Below the pieces are notes generated by a model, which saw nothing but the letters and a program-made list of their open reading frames with translations, did not search any database and was not told where the DNA came from. A stretch of DNA of 64,000 nt from Hyphomicrobiales bacterium (GTDB lineage: Bacteria > Pseudomonadota > Alphaproteobacteria > Rhizobiales > Rhizobiaceae). Shown here in pieces: positions 51,289 to 61,084 of this stretch (position 1 is its first letter; every line of letters starts with the position of its first letter). The position numbers and the translations under genes were made by a program. The stretch spans positions 29,632 to 93,631 of the forward strand of contig UBZP01000021.1 in the NCBI GenBank assembly GCA_900469965.1. The letters run 5' to 3'.

Positions 51289-52731
51289 ATGACTGCTGAA
51301 ATCCTCCTTTCCAGCCTTCAGCTCTCGACGCCCGAGGTCATTCTGGCGCTGGGTGCGATGGCGCTGCTGATGATCGGCGTGTTCTCCGGCGAGCGGTCGT
51401 CCACGACCGTCACCGGCCTGGCCGTGGCGCTGCTCATCATCGCCGGCCTCTGGCTGGTGCTGCGGGGCGGCGAGGGCGTCGGCTATGGCGGCGCATTCGT
51501 TTCCGACCCGTTTGCCCGGTTCATGAAGATCCTGACCCTGATCGGCTCGATCACCGCCATGGTGATGACGGTCGGCCATGCCCGCTCGCAGCAGCTCGAC
51601 CGGTTCGAGTTCCCGGTTCTTTTGGTGCTCGCGACGCTCGGCATGATGCTGATGATCTCGGCCAACGACCTTCTGTCGCTCTACCTGTCGCTGGAACTGC
51701 AGTCGCTGGCGCTCTACGTCGTCGCCGCGATCAACCGCGACAGCGTGCGCTCCACCGAGGCGGGCCTGAAGTACTTCGTGCTCGGCGCGCTGTCGTCGGG
51801 CATGCTGCTCTACGGCATGTCGCTGGTCTACGGCTTCACCGGACACACCGGCTTCCAGGAGATCGCATCGGCGCTGACGGCCGACGGCCGTTCGCTCGGC
51901 CTCGTCTTCGGCCTGGTGTTCGTTCTCGCCGGCCTGGCCTTCAAGATCTCGGCTGTGCCGTTCCACATGTGGACGCCGGACGTCTATGAGGGCGCGCCGA
52001 CGCCGGTGACGGCCTTCTTCGCCGCCGCCCCGAAGGTTGCCGCCATGGCCATGCTGGTGCGCATCGTCATCGACGCCTTCGAGCCGGTGGTCGCCGACTG
52101 GCAGCAGATCATCGTCTTCATCTCGATCGCCTCGATGCTGCTCGGCTCGTTCGCCGCGATCGGCCAGAAGAACATCAAGCGCCTGATGGCCTATTCCTCG
52201 ATCGGCCACATGGGCTATGCCCTCGTCGGTCTCTCGGCGGGCTCGATGGCCGGCGTGCGCGGCGTGGCGCTCTACATGCTGATCTACATGGTCATGACGC
52301 TCGGCACCTTCGCCTGCATCCTGGCGATGCGCCGCCGCGAGGGGGGCAATGTCGAGGCGGTCGACGATCTCGCCGGCCTGTCGACGACCAATCCGTTCAT
52401 GGCGAGCGTGCTGACGGTGATGATGTTCTCGCTGGCAGGCATTCCGCCGCTGGCCGGCTTCTTCGCCAAGTACTTCGTCTTCATGGCCGCGATCGAGGCG
52501 CATCTCTATGCGCTGGCGATCATCGGCGTGCTGTCGTCCGTCGTCGGTGCCTACTATTACCTGCGCATCGTCAAGGTGATGTGGTTCGACGCCGCGACCG
52601 ACGAGTTCGCCCGCACGCCGGGTGAACTGAAGCTCGTCTTCGGCGTCGCGGGCCTGTTCGTGGCCGGCTACGTGCTGATCGGCGGGCCGATCGGCGATGC
52701 GGCGGAAGCCGCCGCGCGGACCTTCTTTTGA
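51289..52731 (+). CDS. nuoN: NADH-quinone oxidoreductase subunit N
   Basis: 480-aa antiporter-like subunit closing the operon. Visible are [40 protein letters not shown] and [15 protein letters not shown]. The open frame extends to 51037, but the ATG at 51289 gives the family start and lies 17 bases after nuoM. The end overlaps birA by 4 bases. Confidence 0.97.
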   Translation: MTAEILLSSLQLSTPEVILALGAMALLMIGVFSGERSSTTVTGLAVALLIIAGLWLVLRGGEGVGYGGAFVSDPFARFMKILTLIGSITAMVMTVGHARSQQLDRFEFPVLLVLATLGMMLMISANDLLSLYLSLELQSLALYVVAAINRDSVRSTEAGLKYFVLGALSSGMLLYGMSLVYGFTGHTGFQEIASALTADGRSLGLVFGLVFVLAGLAFKISAVPFHMWTPDVYEGAPTPVTAFFAAAPKVAAMAMLVRIVIDAFEPVVADWQQIIVFISIASMLLGSFAAIGQKNIKRLMAYSSIGHMGYALVGLSAGSMAGVRGVALYMLIYMVMTLGTFACILAMRRREGGNVEAVDDLAGLSTTNPFMASVLTVMMFSLAGIPPLAGFFAKYFVFMAAIEAHLYALAIIGVLSSVVGAYYYLRIVKVMWFDAATDEFARTPGELKLVFGVAGLFVAGYVLIGGPIGDAAEAAARTFF

Positions 52732-53495
52732 CCGGCCGGTCGGGCACCGGCCAGCTCTCGCTGGATGATTTCCGGCACGAGGCGCTGGTCGAGACCACCT
52801 CCACCAACTCGGAGTGTTTCGAGCGCGCCCGCAAGGGCGCGCTTTCCGGTCTATGGGTGACGGCGGCGCGCCAGACCGGCGGCCGCGGCCGCCGCGGCCG
52901 GCCCTGGACGTCCGAGCCCGGAAACCTCTACGCCTCGCTGCTCCTGATCGATCCCGCCCCGGTGGAGCGGCTGGCGTCGCTTCCGCTCGCCGTGGCCGTC
53001 GCCGTCCAGGCGTCGATCGCATCCGCCATGCCGATCGGCGCCCCGCCGGTCGCGATCAAATGGCCGAACGACATCCTCATCGAGAAGAAGAAGATCTGCG
53101 GCATCCTGGTCGAGGCGGAGACCCTTGCGGACGGCCGACAGGCGATCGTCATCGGCTGCGGCATCAATGTCGCCGTCGCCCCCGAGGCGGGGCTCTATCC
53201 CGTGGCCAGCCTCGCCGACTACGGCTGCGCGGTCGCGCCGGCCGAACTCTTCGCCCATCTCTTCCGCGAGATGGCGGACATTCTCCGGCTCTGGGACAGC
53301 GCCAACGGCATCGGCGAGATCATGGCGCGCTGGCGCAAGGTCGCCGGCGGCATCGGCGAGCGGATCACGGTCAATCTGCCGACCCAATCAATTTCCGGGC
53401 GCTTTGCCGGAATTGATGATAGTGGTCTGCTCAAGCTTCAGACCGACGACGGCGGCGTGCGCTTGATCGCAGCCGGCGATGTTTTCTTCGAATAA
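52728..53495 (+). CDS. birA: Biotin--[acetyl-CoA-carboxylase] ligase
   Basis: 255-aa biotin protein ligase without the N-terminal DNA-binding domain (group I), so it does not itself repress biotin genes. The biotinyl-AMP loop [16 protein letters not shown] and KICGILVE blocks are present, and the C-terminal SH3-like cap ends GDVFF. The only start that keeps the full fold is TTG at 52728, overlapping the nuoN stop (TTGA). Translation therefore depends on ribosomes leaving nuoN. Confidence 0.94.
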   Translation: MTGRSGTGQLSLDDFRHEALVETTSTNSECFERARKGALSGLWVTAARQTGGRGRRGRPWTSEPGNLYASLLLIDPAPVERLASLPLAVAVAVQASIASAMPIGAPPVAIKWPNDILIEKKKICGILVEAETLADGRQAIVIGCGINVAVAPEAGLYPVASLADYGCAVAPAELFAHLFREMADILRLWDSANGIGEIMARWRKVAGGIGERITVNLPTQSISGRFAGIDDSGLLKLQTDDGGVRLIAAGDVFFE

Positions 53496-53512
53496 TCGGA
53501 ATCTTTCAGAAT

Positions 53513-55180
53513 ATGGCAAACCAAGAAGACCTGGTGTTCCTGCCGCTCGGCGGGGTCGGCGAGATCGGTATGAATCTCGCGCTCTACGGCTATGGCACAC
53601 CCGGTAACCGCAAATGGATCATGGTCGATTGCGGCGTGACCTTTCCCGGCCCCGAACTGCCGGGCGTCGACCTCGTCCTGCCCGACATCCGCTTCCTGGC
53701 GGAGGAGCGCAAGAACCTCAAGGCCGTCATCATCACCCATGCCCACGAGGACCACTACGGCGCGCTGAACGATCTGTGGCCGGGGCTGAACGTGCCGGTC
53801 TATGCCTCGCCGTTCACCGCCGGCATGCTCGAGGCGAAGCGCGACTACGAGCGCAGCCGCACCGAGATCCCGGTGACGATCTTCAAGGAGCGCGACCGCA
53901 TCAATGTCGGCCCCTTCGAGATCGAGGGCATCGGCGTCAACCATTCGATCCCCGAGCCGATGTCGCTGGCGATCAGGACGCCGCTCGGCACCGTCATCCA
54001 CACCGGCGACTGGAAGATCGACCTCAAGCCCTCGCTCGGGCCGCTGACCGACGAGGCGCGCTTCCGCAAGCTCGGCGACGAGGGCGTGCTGGCGCTGATC
54101 TGCGACAGCACCAATGCGCTGCGCGACGGCGTCTCGCCCTCGGAGGAAGAGGTGTCCGAGAGCCTCGCCAAGATCATCGAGAGCGCCGAGGGCCGCGTCG
54201 GCATCACCACCTTCTCCTCCAATGTCGGCCGCATCCGCTCGGTCGCCAAGGCCGCCGAGGCGGCCGGCCGCGAGGTGCTTCTGCTCGGCAGCTCGATGAA
54301 GCGGGTGACGCAGGTCGCGCGCGACATCGGCCTGATGGAAGGCATCAAGCCCTTCATCGACGAGGACGAGTTCGGCTATATCCCGCGCGACAAGGTCGTC
54401 GTCATCCTGACCGGCAGCCAGGGCGAGCCGCGGGCGGCGCTGGCCAAGATTGCCCGCGACGAGATGCGCAACGTCGCTTTTACCGCCGGCGACACCATCA
54501 TCTTCTCCTCGCGCGCCATTCCCGGCAACGAAAAGGCGATCAACGACATCAAGAACGGTCTCGTCGACCAGGGCATCCATGTCATCACCGACAGCGAGGC
54601 GCTGGTGCATGTCTCCGGCCATCCCCGCCGCAGCGAGTTGCAGCAGATGTATGCCTGGACGCGGCCGCAGATGGTGGTGCCGGTGCATGGCGAGGCCGCG
54701 CACCTGGTGGCCCATGCCGAGCTTGCCGAACAGTCCGGCATCCCGGTGGTGCCGCGCGTGCGCGACGGCAAGATGCTGCGGCTGGCGCCGGGTGTTCCCG
54801 AGATCATCGACGAGGTGCATTACGGCCGCATCTTCAAGGACGGCAACCTGATCGGCGATTTCGACGAGATGGGGATCGGCGATCGCCGTAAGCTCTCCTT
54901 CGTCGGCCACGTCTCGGTCAACATCGTGCTCGACGCGCGCTACGACTTCCGTGAGGACCCGGACGTGGTACCCTTCGGCCTGCCGCAGTTCGACGACGAG
55001 GGCGAGGACATGGGCGACACGCTCTATGACGCGGTCCTCGGCGCGGTGGAGAGCATTCCGCGGGCACGGCGCAAGGATCTGGGCGTCGTCCGCGAGGCGG
55101 TGCGCCGGGCCGTGCGCTCCATGGCCAACGAGGTCTGGGGCAAGAAGCCGGTCGTGACCGTCTTCGTCACGAAGGTGTGA
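53513..55180 (+). CDS. rnj: Ribonuclease J
   Basis: 555-aa metallo-beta-lactamase/beta-CASP ribonuclease with 5'-3' exo- and endonuclease activity in RNA maturation and decay. The zinc motif HAHEDH is at residues 76-81, the second-zinc region is in HTGDWKID, and the beta-CASP blocks include STNALRDGVSPSEEEV, TFSSNVGRI and VHVSGHPRRSEL. The C-terminal domain is complete. It starts 17 bases after birA and continues the nuo transcription direction. Confidence 0.95.
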   Translation: MANQEDLVFLPLGGVGEIGMNLALYGYGTPGNRKWIMVDCGVTFPGPELPGVDLVLPDIRFLAEERKNLKAVIITHAHEDHYGALNDLWPGLNVPVYASPFTAGMLEAKRDYERSRTEIPVTIFKERDRINVGPFEIEGIGVNHSIPEPMSLAIRTPLGTVIHTGDWKIDLKPSLGPLTDEARFRKLGDEGVLALICDSTNALRDGVSPSEEEVSESLAKIIESAEGRVGITTFSSNVGRIRSVAKAAEAAGREVLLLGSSMKRVTQVARDIGLMEGIKPFIDEDEFGYIPRDKVVVILTGSQGEPRAALAKIARDEMRNVAFTAGDTIIFSSRAIPGNEKAINDIKNGLVDQGIHVITDSEALVHVSGHPRRSELQQMYAWTRPQMVVPVHGEAAHLVAHAELAEQSGIPVVPRVRDGKMLRLAPGVPEIIDEVHYGRIFKDGNLIGDFDEMGIGDRRKLSFVGHVSVNIVLDARYDFREDPDVVPFGLPQFDDEGEDMGDTLYDAVLGAVESIPRARRKDLGVVREAVRRAVRSMANEVWGKKPVVTVFVTKV

Positions 55181-55263
55181 TCGCGGTCGGCGGCAGTGGA
55201 TAGGATACCGGCTCGCGCGATCGCGTCGGGCGGCCGGGCAGGGACGTGAGGGAGGAGACGGAC

Positions 55264-55668
55264 GTGCTTGGACGAGTCAATCACATTGCGATCGCCGTAC
55301 CGGACCTTGCGGCCGCGGCGGCCTCCTACCGCGACGTTCTCGGCGCCCGCGTCAGCGCGGCGCAGTCCCTGCCGGAGCATGGCGTCACCGTCGTCTTCGT
55401 CGAATTGCCCAACACCAAGGTCGAGCTGCTGGAGCCGCTCGGTGAGGCCTCGCCGATCGCGGCCTTCCTGGAGAAATCGCCTTCCGGCGGCATGCACCAC
55501 ATCTGCTACGAGGTGGACGACATCCTGGCCGCCCGCGACCGGCTCGTCGCCGGCGGCGCCCGCGTGCTCGGCGACGGCACGCCGAAGACCGGGGCGCATG
55601 GCAAGCCGGTGCTGTTCCTGCATCCGAAGGATTTCTTCGGCACGCTGATCGAGCTGGAGGAAGTGTGA
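55264..55668 (+). CDS. mce: Methylmalonyl-CoA epimerase
   Basis: 134-aa VOC-fold enzyme interconverting (2R)- and (2S)-methylmalonyl-CoA in propionate metabolism. The metal ligands are expected in NHIAIAVPDL (His near residue 7), MHHICYEVDDI and the final LIELEEV glutamate. The GTG at 55264 lies 6 bases after GGAGGAG and gives MLGRVNHIAIAV; the GTG at 55246 would overlap that site. The reaction feeds B12-dependent methylmalonyl-CoA mutase, not present in the window. Confidence 0.93.
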   Translation: MLGRVNHIAIAVPDLAAAAASYRDVLGARVSAAQSLPEHGVTVVFVELPNTKVELLEPLGEASPIAAFLEKSPSGGMHHICYEVDDILAARDRLVAGGARVLGDGTPKTGAHGKPVLFLHPKDFFGTLIELEEV

Positions 55669-55815
55669 CCGCAGGTCACGGCCGCGGGATTTGAATTGCC
55701 GCGGCCATGGGGGTAAGAAGCCTCCGTGGCGGCCGCGCCGCAACGGCCGCGACCGGGACGGCCACAGGACATTGACTGCGTGACGGCCGCCGCCGCGCGC
55801 CATCGGGTATCGGAC

Positions 55816-56085
55816 ATGCCGCTGTTTTCGCTCTTCGCCGTCTATTTCATCATCTGGTGGATCACGCTCTTTGCGGTGCTGCCGTTCGGCCTGCGCACCC
55901 AGGCGGAGGAGAACGACGTCGTTCCCGGCAGCGTCGAGAGCGCGCCGGCGCGCTTCAGGGCAGGGCGCATCCTTCTCGTCACGACGCTCTTCGCCGCCGC
56001 CATCCATGCCGCCTGGTATGTGCTGTCTGTGAAATTCGGCTACGGCTTCGACGCCATTCCGCAGTTCTACCCCGACTTCGACTGA
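55816..56085 (+). CDS. DUF1467 family membrane protein
   Basis: 89-aa protein with two hydrophobic segments (FSLFAVYFIIWWITLFAVLP and LLVTTLFAAAIHAAWYVL) joined by a polar loop containing LRTQAEENDVVPGS. This is the usual small membrane protein between mce and proS in Rhizobiales. Function unknown. The ATG at 55816 starts the fold (MPLFSLFAVYF); the frame extends upstream without similarity. Confidence 0.88.
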   Translation: MPLFSLFAVYFIIWWITLFAVLPFGLRTQAEENDVVPGSVESAPARFRAGRILLVTTLFAAAIHAAWYVLSVKFGYGFDAIPQFYPDFD

Positions 56086-56243
56086 ACCTTGCGTCTTCGC
56101 GAGGGATCCGTTATGAACGGTAACGTTCACTAAGTTCCGGGCCGACGAGGCCCGGCGGAGGTGGGCGGGTTTGTCGCATTCCGTCTGTCATTGATTTGTC
56201 ATACAAAATCTGTATGGGAAGGCTGGCGGTTCGGAAGGCAAAA

Positions 56244-56270
56244 AAAAACAAGGCTGAAAGCCTTGTTTTT
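56244..56270. terminator. Bidirectional intrinsic terminator
   Basis: A perfect AACAAGGCT/AGCCTTGTT stem with GAA loop, flanked by an A9 run on the left and TTTTT on the right, so it works in both directions. It lies about 160 bases after DUF1467 and ends the nuo-to-DUF1467 block. Confidence 0.92.
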
Positions 56271-56668
56271 AAAGTATCGCGTGATCTTTACCCGTTTCCG
56301 GTGGCTGCGGCCATGCGCGCCAAGATCTGATCCTCCCAAGACTTGACCGCGAAATTGGCAAGAATTTGTACTTCCTGCCTGTTTTGTGGCCTGAAACTAG
56401 CTCAAAGGTTGGGCGTTGTCATCTGCTTTTTTGCATATTTGTTACACTTGCAGAAAATTTTTCCGTTGACTCTAGACGGGTAATTGTCGCTATTGAGCGC
56501 CCCCGTTTGCAGTCTGCAGGCGACACGTGCCCGTGGCGCCGATTTCGATGGACCGGTGGTCCGCGGCGGGTTCACTTCCGGCTGTGAAGCGTCTATGAAC
56601 GCTTCGAAATCAACGTCTTTTCGCCTGAATCCCCGGCTAGGCGAAAACCTGTCTATTTGGAACCCGCC
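56271..56668 (+). other. AT-richer leader region of proS
   Basis: About 400 bases of visibly lower GC between the terminator and proS. Open frames on both strands lack ribosome-binding sites and coding-like composition. It holds a probable promoter at 56466-56494 and a leader of roughly 170 bases with inverted pieces (TTCACTTCCGGCTGTGAAG around 56570, and GCGTCTATGAACGC at about 56587). No known riboswitch was recognised. Confidence 0.4.
56466..56494 (+). promoter_or_regulatory. Candidate sigma-70-type promoter of proS
   Basis: TTGACT (56466-56471) and GCTATT (56489-56494) are spaced 17 bases, close to the alphaproteobacterial housekeeping consensus, in an AT-rich stretch about 175 bases before the proS start. 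Confidence 0.5.
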
Positions 56669-57997
56669 ATGCGTCTTTCCCGCTTCTTTATGCCCATCCT
56701 CAAGGAAAATCCCAAGGAGGCGGAAATCGTCTCGCATCGTCTGATGCTTCGGGCGGGGATGATCAAGCAGCAGTCCGCCGGCATCTATACCTGGCTACCG
56801 CTCGGCAAACGCGTGCTGGACAAGGTCAACGCCATCATCCGCGAGGAACAGAACCGTTCCGGCGCAGTCGAGCTGCTGATGCCGACCCTGCAGTCGGCCG
56901 AGCTGTGGCAGGAGAGCGGCCGCTACGACGCCTACGGCAAGGAGATGCTGCGCATCAAGGACCGGCAGGACCGCCCCATGCTCTACGGTCCGACCAACGA
57001 GGAGATGATCACCGACGTCTTCCGCTCCTACGTCAAGTCCTACAAGGACCTGCCGCTGAACCTCTACCATATCCAGCTGAAGTTCCGCGACGAGATCCGC
57101 CCGCGCTTCGGCACCATGCGCTCGCGCGAGTTCCTGATGAAGGATGCCTATTCCTTCGACCTGAACCGGGAAGGCGCCGAGCACGCCTATAACCGCATGT
57201 TCGCCGCCTACCTGCGCACGTTCACGCGGCTGGGCCTGCGGGCGATCCCGATGCGCGCCGACACCGGCCCGATCGGCGGCAACCTCAGCCACGAGTTCAT
57301 CATCCTCGCCGATACCGGCGAATCCGAAGTCTTCTGCCACAAGGATTTCCTCGGCTTCGACATTCCCGGCGCGGACACGAACTTCGACGACGTCGCCGGC
57401 CTGAAGGCGATCTTCGACAAGTGGACGTCGCGCTATGCGGCGACATCCGAAATGCACGACGAAGCCGCCTTCGCCGCCATTCCCGAGGGCGAGCGCCTGT
57501 CCGCCCGCGGCATCGAGGTCGGCCACATCTTCTACTTCGGCACCAAGTATTCGGAGGCGATGGGCGCCAAGGTGCAGGGACCGGACGGCAAGGAGCATAC
57601 CGTCCACATGGGCTCCTACGGCATCGGCCCGACCCGGCTCGTGCCGGCGATCATCGAGGCCTCCCATGACGAGAACGGCATCATCTGGCCGCGGTCGGTG
57701 GCGCCGTTCGAGGTCGTCGTCATCAACATGAAGGCGGGCGATGCGGCCTGCGACGCCGCGAGCGAGACCCTCTACGGCGCGCTCACCAGGGCGGGCGTGG
57801 ATGTGCTGCTCGACGACAAGGACGAGCGCGCCGGCACCAAGTTCGCCACCGCCGACCTGATCGGCGCGCCGCTCCAGGTCATCGTCGGGCCGCGCTCGGT
57901 CGCTGCCGGCGAGGTCGAGGTGAAGGACCGCAAGACCGGCGAGCGCGAGACGCTGACGATCGACGCCGCCATCGCGCGCCTGACGACCGCCGGTTGA
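56669..57997 (+). CDS. proS: Prolyl-tRNA synthetase, short editing-less type
   Basis: 442-aa class II synthetase charging tRNA-Pro. Motif 2 ([28 protein letters not shown], about residues 137-164) and motif 3 ([22 protein letters not shown], about 315-336) are clear; the anticodon-binding domain ends the protein. The insertion editing domain of the E. coli enzyme is missing, as is normal in Rhizobiales, so Ala-tRNA-Pro is cleared by another factor. The ATG at 56669 begins the family start [10 protein letters not shown]. Confidence 0.96.
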   Translation: MRLSRFFMPILKENPKEAEIVSHRLMLRAGMIKQQSAGIYTWLPLGKRVLDKVNAIIREEQNRSGAVELLMPTLQSAELWQESGRYDAYGKEMLRIKDRQDRPMLYGPTNEEMITDVFRSYVKSYKDLPLNLYHIQLKFRDEIRPRFGTMRSREFLMKDAYSFDLNREGAEHAYNRMFAAYLRTFTRLGLRAIPMRADTGPIGGNLSHEFIILADTGESEVFCHKDFLGFDIPGADTNFDDVAGLKAIFDKWTSRYAATSEMHDEAAFAAIPEGERLSARGIEVGHIFYFGTKYSEAMGAKVQGPDGKEHTVHMGSYGIGPTRLVPAIIEASHDENGIIWPRSVAPFEVVVINMKAGDAACDAASETLYGALTRAGVDVLLDDKDERAGTKFATADLIGAPLQVIVGPRSVAAGEVEVKDRKTGERETLTIDAAIARLTTAG

Positions 57998-58032
57998 GCG
58001 CGGGCCTCCGGGAGCCGGAAAGAGGGGCACAG

Positions 58033-58055
58033 TGCCGGAACAGGGTGTTCCGGCA
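58033..58055 (+). terminator. Stem-loop downstream of proS
   Basis: A perfect 10-bp stem (TGCCGGAACA with TGTTCCGGCA, loop GGG), 36 bases after the proS stop. The downstream bases are not a clean U-tract; AT-rich sequence begins about 8 bases later. Confidence 0.55.
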
Positions 58056-58204
58056 TCGTATAACGCCTTAATTTTCTTGCATAATTTTACCCGCAAATCG
58101 ATTCCGGTTTCGGCGATTATGCAGTAGCATCGTGCGCAGATTCGAGATGCTGCCGAATCGTGTCCGCAGGCGCGGGCTTCGGCGGCGACAGGACCGGAGG
58201 TATC

Positions 58205-59512
58205 ATGGCGGAAGCGACGGGCGAGGGCACCGTGGTCGTGGCGAAAGCGGCGCCCGCAAGCCGTCCTTTTTCCGGTTTCGAGCGCATGGTCGCCTGGCGC
58301 TACCTCCGCTCGCGCCGCAAGGAGGCGTTCATCTCGGTCATCGCCGGCTTCTCCTTCATCGGCATCATGCTGGGCGTGGCGACGCTGATCATCGTCATGG
58401 CGGTGATGAACGGTTTTCGCACCGAGCTGATCTCGCGCATCCTTGGCATCAACGGCCACATGATCGTCCAGCCGATCGACGGGCCGCTCAACAACTATGC
58501 CGATCTCGCCGAGCGGTTCTCTAAGGTGCCGGGCGTCAAGCTGGCGATCCCGCTGGTGGAAGGCCAGACGCTGGCCTCCGGCGCGGGCGGTGCCGGGACC
58601 GGGGCGCTCGTGCGCGGCATCCGCGCCGACGACTTCACCAAGCTGAAGACCGTCTCCGACCACATCACCGCCGGCGACCTGGTCGGCTTCGCCGCCGGCA
58701 ACGGCCTTGCGATCGGGGCGCGGATGGCCGAGCAGCTCGGCATTTCCGCCGGCGACCAGATCACGCTGGTGGCGCCGGAGGGCGACGTCACCCCGCTCGG
58801 CGTCAATCCGCGCGTCAAGAGCTACACCGTCTCCGCGGTCTTCGAGATCGGCATGTCGGAATACGACGCCTCGATCATCTTCATGCCGCTGGAGGAGGCC
58901 CAGCTCTATTTCAACGCCGAGGGCCTGGTGCAGTCGATCGAGCTCTTCGTCGATAACCCCGATGCCGTCGACGCGCTGCGCCAGCCGGTCGAGGCGGCCG
59001 CCGAACGGCAGGTCTACATCACCGACTGGCGCCAGCGGAACCGTACTTTCTTCTCCGCGCTTGAGGTCGAGCGCAACGTCATGTTCATGATCCTGACGCT
59101 GATCGTCCTGGTCGCGGCGCTGAACATCATCTCCGGCCTGATCATGCTGGTGAAGGACAAGGGCAGCGACATCGCGATCCTGCGCACGATGGGCGCCACC
59201 TCGGGCTCGATCATGCGCATCTTCTTCATGACGGGGGCGGCGATCGGCACGGTCGGCACCATCGCCGGCGTCCTGCTCGGCGTCGTCGTCTGCCTCAACG
59301 TCGAATCGATCCGCCAGTTCTTCTCCTGGCTGTCCGGGCAGACGCTGTTCGATCCCGAGCTCTATTTCCTCAGCCAGCTGCCGGCCGACATGAACCTCGG
59401 CGAGACGCTGTCGATCGTCGTCATGGCGCTGGCGCTGTCTTTCCTGGCCACGATCTTCCCCGCATGGCGCGCCTCCAAGCTCGATCCCGTGCAGGCCCTG
59501 CGGTATGAATAG
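58205..59512 (+). CDS. lolC: LolC/E-type lipoprotein-releasing permease subunit
   Basis: 435-aa inner-membrane component that, with LolD, extracts lipoproteins for the outer membrane. It has one helix near the N-terminus (after YLRSRRKEAFISVIAGFSF), a large periplasmic domain and three helices at the C-terminus, the FtsX/MacB topology. The ending PAWRASKLDPVQALRYE is diagnostic. Only one permease gene is present, as in alphaproteobacteria where LolF-like subunits may form homodimers. The ATG at 58205 follows GGAGG. Confidence 0.93.
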   Translation: MAEATGEGTVVVAKAAPASRPFSGFERMVAWRYLRSRRKEAFISVIAGFSFIGIMLGVATLIIVMAVMNGFRTELISRILGINGHMIVQPIDGPLNNYADLAERFSKVPGVKLAIPLVEGQTLASGAGGAGTGALVRGIRADDFTKLKTVSDHITAGDLVGFAAGNGLAIGARMAEQLGISAGDQITLVAPEGDVTPLGVNPRVKSYTVSAVFEIGMSEYDASIIFMPLEEAQLYFNAEGLVQSIELFVDNPDAVDALRQPVEAAAERQVYITDWRQRNRTFFSALEVERNVMFMILTLIVLVAALNIISGLIMLVKDKGSDIAILRTMGATSGSIMRIFFMTGAAIGTVGTIAGVLLGVVVCLNVESIRQFFSWLSGQTLFDPELYFLSQLPADMNLGETLSIVVMALALSFLATIFPAWRASKLDPVQALRYE

Positions 59513-59521
59513 GACGTCCCG

Positions 59522-60208
59522 ATGAATGCGCGCGTGGCACTGAAGTTGACCGGCGTCGATCGCCACTACGGCCAGGGCGAGACGGTGCTGTCGATCCTGA
59601 AGGGGGCGGATTTCACCCTGCGCAGCGGCGAGATCGCAGCACTGGTGGCCCCGTCCGGCACCGGAAAGTCGACGCTGCTGCACGTCGCGGGCCTGCTGGA
59701 GCGGCCGGACGCCGGCGATGTCGTTGTCAACGGCCATTCCTGCGCCACGCTCGGCGACGAGGAGCGCACGGCGATCCGCCGCAACGAGATCGGCTTCGTC
59801 TACCAGTTCCACCATCTCCTGCCGGAGTTCTCGGCGCTGGAGAACATCATGATGCCGCAGCTGATCGCCGGGCTTCCCAAAGCGGAGGCCCGCGAGCGAG
59901 CGAAGCAGCTGCTCGACTACATGCGCATCGGCCATCGCGGCGACCACCGCCCGTCGGAGCTTTCCGGCGGCGAGCAGCAGCGGGTCGCGATCGCGCGCGC
60001 CGTTGCCAATGCGCCGCTCCTGCTTCTCGCCGACGAGCCGACCGGCAACCTCGACCCCGAGACGGCCGGCTACGTGTTCGAGGCGCTGCAGGCGCTGGTG
60101 CGCCAGTCGGGCCTGGCGGCGCTGATTGCCACCCACAATCACGAGATCGCCGCCCTGATGGACCGCCGTGTCACCATCGAGGACGGCAAGGTCCGCGAAA
60201 TGCACTGA
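59522..60208 (+). CDS. lolD: LolD, lipoprotein-releasing system ATPase
   Basis: 228-aa ABC ATPase. Walker A at residues 43-51 reads APSGTGKST (Ala instead of the first Gly), Q-loop is in [12 protein letters not shown], the signature is [14 protein letters not shown] and Walker B is [13 protein letters not shown], followed by the H-loop. It starts 9 bases after lolC. The position-43 Ala is conservative and does not imply inactivity. Confidence 0.95.
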   Translation: MNARVALKLTGVDRHYGQGETVLSILKGADFTLRSGEIAALVAPSGTGKSTLLHVAGLLERPDAGDVVVNGHSCATLGDEERTAIRRNEIGFVYQFHHLLPEFSALENIMMPQLIAGLPKAEARERAKQLLDYMRIGHRGDHRPSELSGGEQQRVAIARAVANAPLLLLADEPTGNLDPETAGYVFEALQALVRQSGLAALIATHNHEIAALMDRRVTIEDGKVREMH

Positions 60209-60222
60209 GCCGCGGGCGTTGG

Positions 60223-60246
60223 CGCCGGCCGCGTCGCGGGCCGGCG
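60223..60246. terminator. Hairpin between convergent lolD and exported-protein genes
   Basis: CGCCGGCC pairs perfectly with GGCCGGCG around an 8-base loop, 14 bases after the lolD stop and 13 bases before the end of the converging gene. It is GC-only with no U-tract. Confidence 0.4.
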
Positions 60247-60259
60247 GGCGAGGGCGGGC

Positions 60260-60838
60260 CTATTGCTGCTCCAGTCCGCAGGCCTTCTGCCCGATATCGT
60301 CGTTCCAGGCTTCCAGGCTGACCTGCTCGCCCTTGGTCGCGATCGGCCTGCCGTTCGCCGTTCCCTTGCCGGTGAGCACGTTCAGGTCGCAGCTTTCGGT
60401 GTGGTTCGGGTCGAGGGTGTCGTAGGCGGAATAGGTGTAGCCGGCGACGACGAACCTGGAATTGCGGTAGGCGACCGTCAGGCTCTGCTCCCAGCGGTCG
60501 CGTCCGATCGCGCTGTTCTGCGATGTGATCGAGATCGAACCGTTCGAGAGTGCCGTGACGCCGGCCTCCTGCCCGAAGACGGTGGTGCTGCCCCAGACCT
60601 TGTTCGGGGCCGCGACCTTCAGCGACAGCCGCGGCTCGCCGTCGTCGGCGAGATAGATATAGACGCCGTTGTCGTCGTCGCTGCCCTCGGCCGGCCTGAC
60701 GATCAGCACCAGGTCCTGCCGGCCATCCCTGTCCCAGTCGCCGGTCGCAGCCGCCGTGATCCTGTCGGCGGGAAACGTCTCGGTGATCGCGCCCGCCGGA
60801 GAAAGAAGGACAAGGGCGAGCGGCAGTGCGGTCTTCAT
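60260..60838 (-). CDS. Exported hypothetical protein with an FG-GAP/VCBS-like segment
   Basis: 192-aa protein with a signal peptide (MKTALPLALVLLSPAGA). The mature part begins ADRITAAATGDWDRDGRQDLVLIV, with a DxDxDGxxD calcium-loop motif as in FG-GAP repeats (noted at about residues 32-42). It then has beta-rich sequence and two cysteines (ESCDLNV, KACGLE). One repeat alone is too short for a propeller. Function unknown. The ATG at 60838 is chosen because the signal peptide starts there; the frame extends upstream. Confidence 0.75.
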   Translation of the reverse strand: MKTALPLALVLLSPAGAITETFPADRITAAATGDWDRDGRQDLVLIVRPAEGSDDDNGVYIYLADDGEPRLSLKVAAPNKVWGSTTVFGQEAGVTALSNGSISITSQNSAIGRDRWEQSLTVAYRNSRFVVAGYTYSAYDTLDPNHTESCDLNVLTGKGTANGRPIATKGEQVSLEAWNDDIGQKACGLEQQ

Positions 60839-60949
60839 CGTGCAAACATCCCTGACTGACGGCCGACCATAGGAAAACCCGGCCGGACAGTCCAGCGGTC
60901 CGCCGCGCCGCGCCCTGCAACGGCCGTCGAATCTGCAGGGTTGACGTAA

Positions 60950-60964
60950 GAACAAAAATAGAAC
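60950..60964. promoter_or_regulatory. LexA-like GAAC-N7-GAAC box
   Basis: GAACAAAAATAGAAC exactly fits the alphaproteobacterial SOS-box form GAAC-N7-GAAC. It starts 4 bases after a possible -35 element (TTGACG, 60941-60946) and 34 bases before the 28-aa gene. Eight fixed bases can match by chance in 64 kb, so the position rather than the match is the argument. Confidence 0.5.
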
Positions 60965-60997
60965 AGACTAGAAACATAAACAGATTGGAGACGTCAA

Positions 60998-61084
60998 ATG
61001 ACCGATTTCATGCGTGAACTCGCCGCCTTTACCTCCATTGCCATGTTCGTCGCGAGCCTGTCCGTCCTCGCGCTCGGGCTGTAA
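60998..61084 (+). CDS. 28-aa hydrophobic peptide
   Basis: A 28-aa frame, MTDFMRELAAFTSIAMFVAS followed by LSVLALGL, with a TTGGAG ribosome-binding site 7 bases before the ATG. It has an acidic/basic N-terminus and one membrane helix. Similar very short membrane peptides occur in rhizobial genomes. It lies 132 bases before dnaE and behind the LexA-like box. Function unknown. Confidence 0.65.
   Translation: MTDFMRELAAFTSIAMFVASLSVLALGL

Noticed and set aside
59522-60208. LolD Walker A beginning with Ala instead of Gly, considered as an inactive ATPase
   Set aside because: The lysine, Ser/Thr, signature and Walker B are intact, and the change is conservative, so activity is expected.
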